A stretch of DNA of 25,546 bases, from assembly GCA_948468465.1 (NCBI GenBank), contig CAOKJJ010000064.1, positions 1-25,546 on the forward strand, given 5' to 3'. How positions within the stretch are numbered: position 1 is the stretch's first letter; each line of letters starts with the position of its first letter. Shown piece by piece: positions 8,850-16,103 of the stretch. The notes under the pieces were generated by a model that was given only the letters and a program-made list of their open reading frames with translations, did not search any database and was not told the DNA's origin. The position numbers and the translations under genes are program-made. Source of the DNA: an uncultured Eubacterium sp. (GTDB lineage: Bacteria; Bacillota_A; Clostridia; Lachnospirales; Lachnospiraceae).

Positions 8850-9716
8850 CTATTTCATAAAATACCAGTTTCTTATATTTTTCCATGCGGTCCGCGGAAT
8901 GTATTTGTAATGCTTTAAAAATTCCTTTATTGCCACTTTGGCAAGCATATGTGCAAACTGCGGGTTCGTCCGCCCGTCTATGTTTCTTGGAATGTTCATC
9001 TCATCTACAATGACATGCGCCAGGTTATAGATCCATCTTTCAGATGCCCTTCCCAGATTTTTTTCCTGCATGACGAGCATTTCTTCATGCACGCTGCGCC
9101 TTGCGCCAAGCGTCTTATTATCCGCGTACAGGCGGGATCCCGCGAGTACTTCCCGCAGATAGTAAAACGTCTCTCCTTTTCCGAGGCGGAGCCAGTAATC
9201 GTAATCCATGCAGTACTGCAGGGATTCGTCCAGATATCCGTACTGCCCTGTCAGGGATTTGCGGAAAAAAAGCGCCGGCTGGCAGATATAACAGACCTCT
9301 TTTAGATGTTCATAATCAAAATCCTGCGTGTAATATTTTTCAATCATATTGTCATTTTCATCGATATGGTATGCATCTGCGTATACCACATTCCGGTCCG
9401 GATATTTTTCAAATACCGCAAGTACCTTCTGCAGAGCTCCCGGATAGTAAATATCATCCGAATTCAGCCAGCCGATAATCTCACCCTGTGCCAACCGGAT
9501 CCCCTTATTCACAGCATCTGTCTGTCCTTTGTCTTTTTCACTTTTCCACAAGATCTTACCGTCATATTCTTTCAGGATCGAAATGGTCTCATCCGTACTG
9601 CCGCCGTCCATTACGATATACTCCAGACCTTCTATGTTCTGGGACAGCACACTTTCGATCGTACGCCGGATATATTTCCCCTGGTTGAATGACGGTGTAA
9701 CGATTGTAATCTTCAT
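8850..9716 (-). CDS. Family 2 glycosyltransferase (WcaA-like), paralogue of the fused GT2 domain at 16093-18108
   Basis: A 288-residue GT-A enzyme with TPSFNQGKYI (near residue 7), DGGSTDET, and the metal-binding LNSDDIYYPGAL. QPALFFRKSL and CMDYDYWLRLGKGE follow in the order seen in GT2 enzymes of this subfamily. The same blocks (PSLNQGKYI, DGGSQDQT, LNADDVYE, CLDYEYWIRLSEK) occur in the C-terminal half of the GT4-GT2 fusion protein, so the two GT2 modules are clearly related. The start at 9716 was chosen because the family begins at this Met and AGGGCAGAG precedes it. An upstream ATG at 9764 lies within the preceding gene. Gap to the preceding stop is 10 bp. Substrate unknown. Confidence 0.88.
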   Translation of the reverse strand: MKITIVTPSFNQGKYIRRTIESVLSQNIEGLEYIVMDGGSTDETISILKEYDGKILWKSEKDKGQTDAVNKGIRLAQGEIIGWLNSDDIYYPGALQKVLAVFEKYPDRNVVYADAYHIDENDNMIEKYYTQDFDYEHLKEVCYICQPALFFRKSLTGQYGYLDESLQYCMDYDYWLRLGKGETFYYLREVLAGSRLYADNKTLGARRSVHEEMLVMQEKNLGRASERWIYNLAHVIVDEMNIPRNIDGRTNPQFAHMLAKVAIKEFLKHYKYIPRTAWKNIRNWYFMK

Positions 9717-9726
9717 TCTCTCTGCC

Positions 9727-11307
9727 CTAATCCTGTCCATCCGGACTGCCTGAACTTTTGCCATCCGTTTCCTCTGCGGACAGTCCGTGATCTGTGATGC
9801 TGTACCGTACGCCGCCTGTTTCCTCTATGACCAGTCTATGTATCATAACTCCCAGCTGCCGCCTGTCTTCATTTTTCAGCTTCACTGCCGGTATCCAGGT
9901 CTTCGGTACAGCCAGCAGAATACAGGCTTGTTCCTGCCGTATTTTTTCCCGGATCACAAACTTCCGGCCTGCCTGCACGGTATAGCTTTTTTTATAATGA
10001 TTTTCACGATAAGCAATCTTCGTCTTTTTCCCTGCAAAAGATGGATGGGTAAGCTGTATTTCCAGCGTGCTCCCTTTCTTTCCTTTGACAAAGATTTCAA
10101 CCTGCCTGCCGCTCCATCCATCCGGATAGATTCCTGCGCACCCTTCCTGAAATACATAGGATGCCTTATCTTCGATTGCCTCGTGGAAGAGCTCCAGATA
10201 CCTGCTGACCATGTTTTCCGTTTCGTATGTTTTTAATTTTTCATCATATTCCCGCTTCATTTCATCTGTCATTTCGCCGGAATACAGATATGCAATCCCG
10301 TCATATATCTCATCCGGCTTTTTCGGATTAAAATAATAGATACTGCTGCATCCGATCTCCGGCAGGCTTGTAAGGTTGCTGCAGGCGATTCGTTTGTGCA
10401 GATGCATGGCCTCTGCAACGGGAATCCCAAACCCTTCAAACAGGCTTGGATAAATAAGTCCCCTTGCCCCATCCAGAACCGCGTATAATTCTTCTTCTGT
10501 GAGATATCCGGTAATCACTACGTGATCCTGTATATGAAACTGCTGCAGAAGCCTGTCGTAATACTGCTTTTGTTCCAGCGGATTCCCGGTCAGCACCAGT
10601 TTTGCGTTTTTGTGTTCCACAGCATACATGGAAAATGCATGCAGCAGCATCTTATGGTTTTTATGCTCCCAGAAATTGGCCGGATATACAATGTAACGTT
10701 CTTGCGTCAGACGCAGCCTTTCCAGAATGGAATCATCCTTTTTCCGAAAACGGTTCTGAATCGCTATATAAATGGTTTTTGCCCGTTCCGGGTCAAATCC
10801 ATAGGTACTGCAGAAAGTTTCTTTTGTATAATCCGAAATGCATGCCACGCGTTCCACACGGTTCACAATATCCCGGTAAAACTTCCTTCTATGCTCCAGC
10901 TCCCCCGCATCAAAAAACTGTGGATAATATTCATGCTGTATATCCAGTATTGTGCTTACTGCCGGGATTCCCTGTTCTTTGAACACGGCTGCGCCAAACG
11001 GGCAGTATAAAATATCTGCATGGTTCGCTTTTAATACGCTGCTGTCCATTAAGTGCCGCATCACTTTGTTAATGAAGCGGTCAGCGGCTGCGATTCCCGT
11101 ATATTTTCTGTTTCCTTCCATTTGCAGGAACCTGACGGATGATGGGAGCATTTTCTGCAGATATTCTTTATTCCATCCGCCGCACAAAACGAGTACTTCG
11201 ATATCCGGCCTTTTTGCAAAGCCTGTTATCAGTTCTACCGCAAATCCTGCTGCTCCGCCAGCGCTTCCATCCGGACGGACCGGCAGTACATCTACTGCAA
11301 TTATCAT
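9727..11307 (-). CDS. Family 4 glycosyltransferase with C-terminal accessory domain
   Basis: A 526-residue protein. Residues 1-380 are a GT-B retaining transferase: IIAVDVLPVRPDGSAGG at the N-terminus, ACISDYTKE, YPANFWEHKNH with the donor-phosphate Lys, and FEGFGIPVAEAM with both EX7E glutamates. Residues about 388-497 are a separate beta-rich domain that begins GIYPDGWSG and ends EDRRQLGVMIHRLVI, homologous to the C-termini of the GT-C and radical SAM proteins. The start at 11307 has TGAGG eight bases upstream. The frame remains open further upstream to a G4 tract at 11354-11357, where a one-base deletion would join it to the methyltransferase. The gene begins 16 bp after the methyltransferase stop, so the two products may work together. 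Confidence 0.87.
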   Translation of the reverse strand: MIIAVDVLPVRPDGSAGGAAGFAVELITGFAKRPDIEVLVLCGGWNKEYLQKMLPSSVRFLQMEGNRKYTGIAAADRFINKVMRHLMDSSVLKANHADILYCPFGAAVFKEQGIPAVSTILDIQHEYYPQFFDAGELEHRRKFYRDIVNRVERVACISDYTKETFCSTYGFDPERAKTIYIAIQNRFRKKDDSILERLRLTQERYIVYPANFWEHKNHKMLLHAFSMYAVEHKNAKLVLTGNPLEQKQYYDRLLQQFHIQDHVVITGYLTEEELYAVLDGARGLIYPSLFEGFGIPVAEAMHLHKRIACSNLTSLPEIGCSSIYYFNPKKPDEIYDGIAYLYSGEMTDEMKREYDEKLKTYETENMVSRYLELFHEAIEDKASYVFQEGCAGIYPDGWSGRQVEIFVKGKKGSTLEIQLTHPSFAGKKTKIAYRENHYKKSYTVQAGRKFVIREKIRQEQACILLAVPKTWIPAVKLKNEDRRQLGVMIHRLVIEETGGVRYSITDHGLSAEETDGKSSGSPDGQD

Positions 11308-11323
11308 GTAAGTCAACCTCAAA

Positions 11324-12535
11324 TTATCTTCTGCGTTCTGCATTTTTGCCAGGCCCCTGCATCCGTTTCAGACGGGCTGCAAAGCCGGACTTACTTTCTT
11401 CCAGCATTTCTGTCAGCTTCTGGATCTGTTCCAGACGCGCCGCACGGTCTGCTTCACTTTCTTTCAGCATTTCGGTCAGACTATGCATCTGTTCCAGACG
11501 CGCCGCACGGTCTGCCTCACTTTCTTCCAGCATCTTTGTCAGTCTCTGCACCTGTTCCAGACGCGCTGCACGGTCTGCCTCACTTTCTTTTAGCATCTCT
11601 GTCAGATGCTCTGCCTGTTCCAGGCGTGCGATACTGTTTTCCCGTTCAGTCTGAAATCTATGCATAAAATCCTGCTTCTCGTCAAACAAAGTAATCATAG
11701 CTTTGATCAGTCTGCCATTTGCGGCAGCATTCAGACAGCTGTCAATTTCCTGTGCTTCATTGATCCGGATCGGCTCTTTTGAGGCAAAGAAAAACATGTC
11801 GTAATCATCACCAAAAAATGCCGGTTCAAAAACAATATGGCAAAATCCCACAGACTTTAACATACGCTCTGCTGCTGCTTTACTATACAAAAAGATATGC
11901 TGTTCTTCTTTTAATGCACCTTGAAATCTTGGACATTCTGTCAGCATCTCCTCATAATTCAGATTCTGATTAAAACATGGCATTTGTATACATAACACAC
12001 CATCCTCTTTGATACTCCCATAACACTGCTGTAAAAATTCATATGGCTGCACCAGATGTTCCAGCAGGTCAAATGCCAGGACCGCGTCATATGCATGCCT
12101 CTTTTCTTCAAAGCTTCCGCAATGCACATGGATCTTTAATTCCTGCTGTATATAGCCGCAAATTCCAGGGCTTAATTCATAAGCGGTCTGCTCATATCCG
12201 GCACGCTTTAAAACATATGCCAGCTGTCCGAGCCCGCATCCGATTTCCGCCACCGATGCCCCCGGTTTTACATATTTGAGAATATATTTCAGCCAGTAAA
12301 CAACCCGCTCCGCCAGATACAGGTCGATCACTTCGCTTAAAGTATTTTTTCCAGCCGCTTTTGTCATCGCGGATTCCCAGTAATTCTTACCATAAAAATC
12401 CTGCTCGTCATCACTTACGTCATAAATTTTACGGTCAAAAGGATGCTTCGATATCAAAGTACCGCAGTCATCACATTTGAAATAATGCTCCGAATATTCT
12501 GTCAGGTTTTTATTTCCACACCAGCATTCTTTCAT
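11324..12535 (-). CDS. SAM-dependent methyltransferase with tandem-repeat coiled-coil tail (candidate chain-terminating length ruler)
   Basis: A 403-residue protein. An N-terminal zinc-ribbon-like pair (CWC at 4-6, CDDC at 21-24) precedes a class I methyltransferase fold with motif I VAEIGCGLGQLAYVLK (about 95-110) and AFDLLEHLVQP (about 154-164). Residues 304-387 are four nearly identical 21-residue units, each starting RLEQ, i.e. exactly three heptads, so a continuous coiled coil is expected. The tail ends shortly after a fifth, frameshifted unit. The ATG at 12535 has GAGGG eight bases upstream; an in-frame ATG at 12556 lacks a good site. It lies two genes from wzt. By analogy with WbdD of E. 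coli O9a it may methylate and thereby end the chain, with the coil measuring length. No kinase domain is present, and the acceptor is unknown. Confidence 0.82.
   Translation of the reverse strand: MKECWCGNKNLTEYSEHYFKCDDCGTLISKHPFDRKIYDVSDDEQDFYGKNYWESAMTKAAGKNTLSEVIDLYLAERVVYWLKYILKYVKPGASVAEIGCGLGQLAYVLKRAGYEQTAYELSPGICGYIQQELKIHVHCGSFEEKRHAYDAVLAFDLLEHLVQPYEFLQQCYGSIKEDGVLCIQMPCFNQNLNYEEMLTECPRFQGALKEEQHIFLYSKAAAERMLKSVGFCHIVFEPAFFGDDYDMFFFASKEPIRINEAQEIDSCLNAAANGRLIKAMITLFDEKQDFMHRFQTERENSIARLEQAEHLTEMLKESEADRAARLEQVQRLTKMLEESEADRAARLEQMHSLTEMLKESEADRAARLEQIQKLTEMLEESKSGFAARLKRMQGPGKNAERRR
11375..11626 (-). repeat. Four 63-bp tandem repeats encoding the coiled coil
   Basis: There are four consecutive units of 63 bp, 252 bp in all, differing at only a few positions; the block encoding SEADRAARLEQ is almost invariant. 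Each unit encodes 21 residues, so gain or loss of units preserves the reading frame and changes coil length in steps of three heptads. A degenerate fifth unit continues to about 11330 and is shifted by one extra base. Confidence 0.93.
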
Positions 12536-12557
12536 GGCTTTTGCCCTCTTCGACATT

Positions 12558-13934
12558 TCATTCTTTTATTTCCACACTTCTGACTGCCAGCCCCAGCGTT
12601 CTGCAGTCTTCACCGATACCGGCTTCCTTCGGTACCCACTCCAGGTTGGTACGGATAGTTACTTTGGCTGGTTCCTCCGGTTCCAGACTGCTGTCTGTGA
12701 TTGGAAAACTGTATTCTCCTTCGCCTGGTACACACGTATATTGTCCAAGTTCTTTTCCATTGACCGCACAGCTGATCCAGGTTCTTTCACCATCTGGTGT
12801 ATTTTCACGCAGATTCCATACCGAAATACAGACCGTGCCATATTTTTGCGGTACCTTTAAGAATACGCTGGCACTTTTACGTTTCATCCAGCGGTATCCT
12901 CCCACCGCATCGCTTTCATAATCATTCCAGTTGTAATTGTCACAGCTGATATCCTCCATCCGGCAGTGATTTGACAATGAATCTTTAAACACACTGACAT
13001 CCTCTATGGTGTATTCTGTAGAATATCCAAACTCTGTTACTTCACGCTCGATATCACAAGGGACAATGCATCCTTCACATTTCTGCACACTTTTCTCATA
13101 TACTTCCCGTGCATGATCCGATAACAGAATCTGATCAAATGGAGACTTGCGCAGATTACCAATGAAATATTCCTCATTCCCTTCTTTGTAGTAACTCCCA
13201 TAACAGGCATAAATATCTCCATTTGCATCCAGCAGCCATGTATTATTTCCCGCATGGCAGTTTTTTGTAATGGCATAATTTCCTTTGGATAATAAATACT
13301 TTTTCTCACGCTCCTGATTTATATATGGATACAACTCACGAATCTGCTCTTCACTGTACTCAAATGCTTCTGAACCTGTCGAAATTTTAGGTATAATATT
13401 CAGTGGCACATCCATTTCCCCATATAACCCTTTCATCTCGGATATCTGATGCATATTCCCTTTTTGTGCAACGCAATTCACCTGCACGCCGAATCCTCTG
13501 TCCTTTAACAGTTTTATACTTTCCAATGCCCGGTTATAAATACCTTTTAAGCCCCTTATTTCATCATGTACCTGTCCAATACCATCCACAGATACAGAAA
13601 AGCGGACTGTTTCTGTATCTTTCAGCTGATTTGTCAATTTCTCTATTTTATCCGTAAACCAGCCATTTGTACTGATAATGCACGGAATGTTTTTCTGATC
13701 CAGATATAAAATAAATTCTTCAAGGTCTTCCTTTAGAAAAGGCTCTCCGCCTGCTACTGAGACAGAATTATTCTGCAGGAAATAAGATTCTTCATACCGC
13801 TGAATCAGCTCTTTGCTTGTCAGCTCTGTTTCATCCTTCCCCGTATATAATTTTGGCGTACAATGCCTGCATCTGCAGTTGCACCTTGTTGCAGCCAGGT
13901 ATAAATACTCACACAACTTCCGCTGTTCCATCAT
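12558..13934 (-). CDS. Radical SAM/SPASM enzyme with C-terminal beta-rich accessory domain
   Basis: A 458-residue protein. The radical SAM cluster motif is CX3CX2C at C18, C22 and C25, followed by AGGEP at 61-65 (SAM amino group contact) and SVSVDG at 113-118. A SPASM-type second cluster region is visible: C226, GX4C ending at C244, then C286, C289 and C293. From about residue 340 to the end is a domain lacking radical SAM features, with KVPQKYGTV and terminating GIGEDCRTLGLAVRSVEI, shared with the GT-C and a GT4 of this operon. Such enzymes modify peptides, sugars or cofactors by radical chemistry. The setting favours a sugar or chain modification, but this is inference. GAGGAG precedes the tandem ATGs at 13934 and 13931. 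It is 2 bp from wzt and 22 bp from the methyltransferase. Confidence 0.88.
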   Translation of the reverse strand: MMEQRKLCEYLYLAATRCNCRCRHCTPKLYTGKDETELTSKELIQRYEESYFLQNNSVSVAGGEPFLKEDLEEFILYLDQKNIPCIISTNGWFTDKIEKLTNQLKDTETVRFSVSVDGIGQVHDEIRGLKGIYNRALESIKLLKDRGFGVQVNCVAQKGNMHQISEMKGLYGEMDVPLNIIPKISTGSEAFEYSEEQIRELYPYINQEREKKYLLSKGNYAITKNCHAGNNTWLLDANGDIYACYGSYYKEGNEEYFIGNLRKSPFDQILLSDHAREVYEKSVQKCEGCIVPCDIEREVTEFGYSTEYTIEDVSVFKDSLSNHCRMEDISCDNYNWNDYESDAVGGYRWMKRKSASVFLKVPQKYGTVCISVWNLRENTPDGERTWISCAVNGKELGQYTCVPGEGEYSFPITDSSLEPEEPAKVTIRTNLEWVPKEAGIGEDCRTLGLAVRSVEIKE

Positions 13935-13936
13935 TT

Positions 13937-15322
13937 CTACTCCTCACTGATAAAAATATCCCCTGCCAGATCACAAATCCCATGAAACATATTTTTCATA
14001 GGCATCCCTGTTTTTTTCTCTAAAACCGCTATCCGGCCTGCATCGATCAGATTTACCAGACGCTCCATCCCGGCATTGACTTCTTCCTGCTGCTTATGCA
14101 TCCTGACCTCATACAGTTCCCTTTTCATCGTCCCAAAGCCCGCTTCCAGCGTATATTCCCCGACTTGCAAATCCAGTTTTACCGTCTGCAGATACCTCAG
14201 CCGCGTTCCGGCTTTCACATAATCCGGCAGTTTTGCGCAGATCTGCAGATGATCTTTGCCATGGACAATGATCCCTTTCTGATTCGTCAGCACCATTCCT
14301 GCCAGAGGCATAGCAATATCCGCATAAATCCCGATTTCATAGTACAGATAACACACCTCTCCCTGCTCAAAACTGTTCTTTGCGTATCCATGTTCATCAA
14401 AAGCGCCGATTCTCAGAATACCTGCTTTTCCATTTGAGATTTCCTTCGCATGGGACTGGTCAAAAAATACTGATTCTTTCAGGCTCCATCCATTGGAGAA
14501 CCCTGCCTTGTCCGTATCCGGTAAAGGACTGACCCTTCGTTCCTTGTCTGCTGCCGCACCGGCAGACGCATCCTCATACCCTGCCTGCTGTTCCAGCAGA
14601 TAATACCGCTTAACCGCTTCCCTGCTGTCCCCAAGCATGACCGCTTTTGACCGGTCAAGCAGCAGCGCCCTGTCGCAGAACTGTTCCACTTCATTCATTC
14701 CATGGCTGACCAGGATGATCGTTTTTCCTTCTTTTTTTAATTCCTCTAACCGCTGATAGCATTTCTGCCGGAAGAAAACGTCCCCGACAGCCAGCGCTTC
14801 GTCTATGAGCAGGATATCCGCGTCTACATGAATCGCCACCGCAAATGCCAGGCGCACATACATTCCGCTGGAATACGTTTTTACCGGCTGCCCTGCAAAA
14901 CTGCCGATATCTGCAAACTCTAAGATCTGTTCGATTTTCTGCTCCGTCCGGTTCCTGGAAACCCCAAGAATTGCGGCATTCATGTATATATTCTCATATC
15001 CCGTACTCTCCGGGTCAAAGCCGCTTCCAAGCTCCAGCAATGCTGCAACCCTTCCGCTGGCCTCTGCCTTTCCGGACGTAGGCTTTAGTATCCCTGCCAG
15101 AATCTGGAGCATTGTACTTTTTCCGCTTCCGTTTCTGCCGATAATCCCGAAGGCTTCCCCTTTTTTCACTGCAAAGCTGACGTCATCCAGGGCAGTAAAA
15201 CCACTGCCTGTATGGCAATGGAACAAATGATAGGCCAGCCGCTTCCCCGGTGTGTCAAACAGCTGGTACACTTTTGTCACATGTTCCACAAGAACCGCTG
15301 TTTCTTCAGGATTATATGACAT
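13937..15322 (-). CDS. wzt: ABC transporter ATP-binding protein with Wzt C-terminal substrate domain
   Basis: A 461-residue protein. The ATPase domain has Walker A GRNGSGKST (62-70), the YSSGMYVRLAFA signature and Walker B ADILLIDEALAVGD, then the switch histidine in LVSHGMNEVEQ. Residues from about 290 form an extra Wzt-C type beta-sandwich (SNGWSLKE, AFDEHG, GEVCYLYYEI, LPLAGMV-like segments). In E. coli O9a and similar systems that domain recognises the modified non-reducing end of the finished polymer. Its presence suggests export is coupled to chain capping. The start at 15322 has a near-perfect GGAGGGG site and overlaps wzm by 11 bp; the longer open frame to 15442 is unlikely. Works with Wzm in the membrane. 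A short coiled-coil-like tail (about 415-440) follows the Wzt-C domain. Confidence 0.93.
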   Translation of the reverse strand: MSYNPEETAVLVEHVTKVYQLFDTPGKRLAYHLFHCHTGSGFTALDDVSFAVKKGEAFGIIGRNGSGKSTMLQILAGILKPTSGKAEASGRVAALLELGSGFDPESTGYENIYMNAAILGVSRNRTEQKIEQILEFADIGSFAGQPVKTYSSGMYVRLAFAVAIHVDADILLIDEALAVGDVFFRQKCYQRLEELKKEGKTIILVSHGMNEVEQFCDRALLLDRSKAVMLGDSREAVKRYYLLEQQAGYEDASAGAAADKERRVSPLPDTDKAGFSNGWSLKESVFFDQSHAKEISNGKAGILRIGAFDEHGYAKNSFEQGEVCYLYYEIGIYADIAMPLAGMVLTNQKGIIVHGKDHLQICAKLPDYVKAGTRLRYLQTVKLDLQVGEYTLEAGFGTMKRELYEVRMHKQQEEVNAGMERLVNLIDAGRIAVLEKKTGMPMKNMFHGICDLAGDIFISEE

Positions 15323-16103
15323 CTGCAAACCCCTCCTTCGTACGCATAAATACCGCATATCCAGCCAGGTATACCGCAAATGCAGCAGCGCATGAGACTG
15401 CAAAAAAGTGTCCGTCCACAGGCCTGCCGTATAGGACCACATTTCTGAAATTTTCGATGATATACGTCATTGGGTTCATCTCGCAAACCACCCTGAAATC
15501 TTCCGGCACGGCATCCAGCGGAAAAAATACTGGACTGATATACATCAGTACGGTCACAATTACAGAAATCACATTTCCCACATCTTTTAAATATACCGCT
15601 GCCGCCGCAATCAGCAGACTGACCCCGACTGCGATTACAACAAGCGGAAACATCACCGGCAGAATAAGGTAAAGCGTGGGAGACAGATCATGGTACAGGA
15701 TCAGTTTTGCGGCAATCAGAATCCCATAACTGACCGTACAGTGGAACAGTGCAGAAAGCGTTAACACTACGGGCAGAATTTCCAGTGGAAATATTACCTT
15801 CTTCACATAATTAGCATGCGATGCAATCAGCGTTACCGAACGGTTCATCACCTCTCCTAACAGATTAAAGGCGCTCAGCCCGCAGAACAGCATCATTGCA
15901 AACTGATAAGTATCCGTTGTGTCCATGTTCCACTTTGCCTGGAATACTTCGCTGAAAATAAATGTATAAATAACCAGCATGCATAAGGGAACAAGCATGG
16001 ACCAGAAAACGCCCAGCACAGACCCCTGGTATCTTTGCCGGATGTCTTTTTTTACCAGCTGCTTAAGCAGGTAATGATTCGTATATAATGTCTTAATCAT
16101 CAT
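15312..16103 (-). CDS. wzm: ABC-2 type polysaccharide export permease
   Basis: A 263-residue integral membrane protein with six hydrophobic helices. It carries the characteristic N-terminal amphipathic segment of Wzm/TagG permeases (LVKKDIRQRYQGSVLGVFWS, about residues 16-35). The C-terminal NPMTYIIENFRNVVLYG matches the conserved block before the last helix. It forms the channel for lipid-linked polymer with Wzt. Two adjacent ATGs (16103 and 16100) overlap the end of the preceding gene; GGGGAACG precedes them. The 11 bp overlap with wzt is the usual arrangement for this pair. Confidence 0.93.
   Translation of the reverse strand: MMIKTLYTNHYLLKQLVKKDIRQRYQGSVLGVFWSMLVPLCMLVIYTFIFSEVFQAKWNMDTTDTYQFAMMLFCGLSAFNLLGEVMNRSVTLIASHANYVKKVIFPLEILPVVLTLSALFHCTVSYGILIAAKLILYHDLSPTLYLILPVMFPLVVIAVGVSLLIAAAAVYLKDVGNVISVIVTVLMYISPVFFPLDAVPEDFRVVCEMNPMTYIIENFRNVVLYGRPVDGHFFAVSCAAAFAVYLAGYAVFMRTKEGFADVI

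Noticed and set aside
11375..11626. CRISPR-like regularly spaced repeats
   Set aside because: The 63-bp units are contiguous, in frame and coding, with no unique spacers.
11139..11654. Plus-strand 171-residue frame with repeated Arg/Ala/Ser-rich segments
   Set aside because: It is the antisense shadow of the methyltransferase repeats; composition is unnatural and no ribosome binding site is present.
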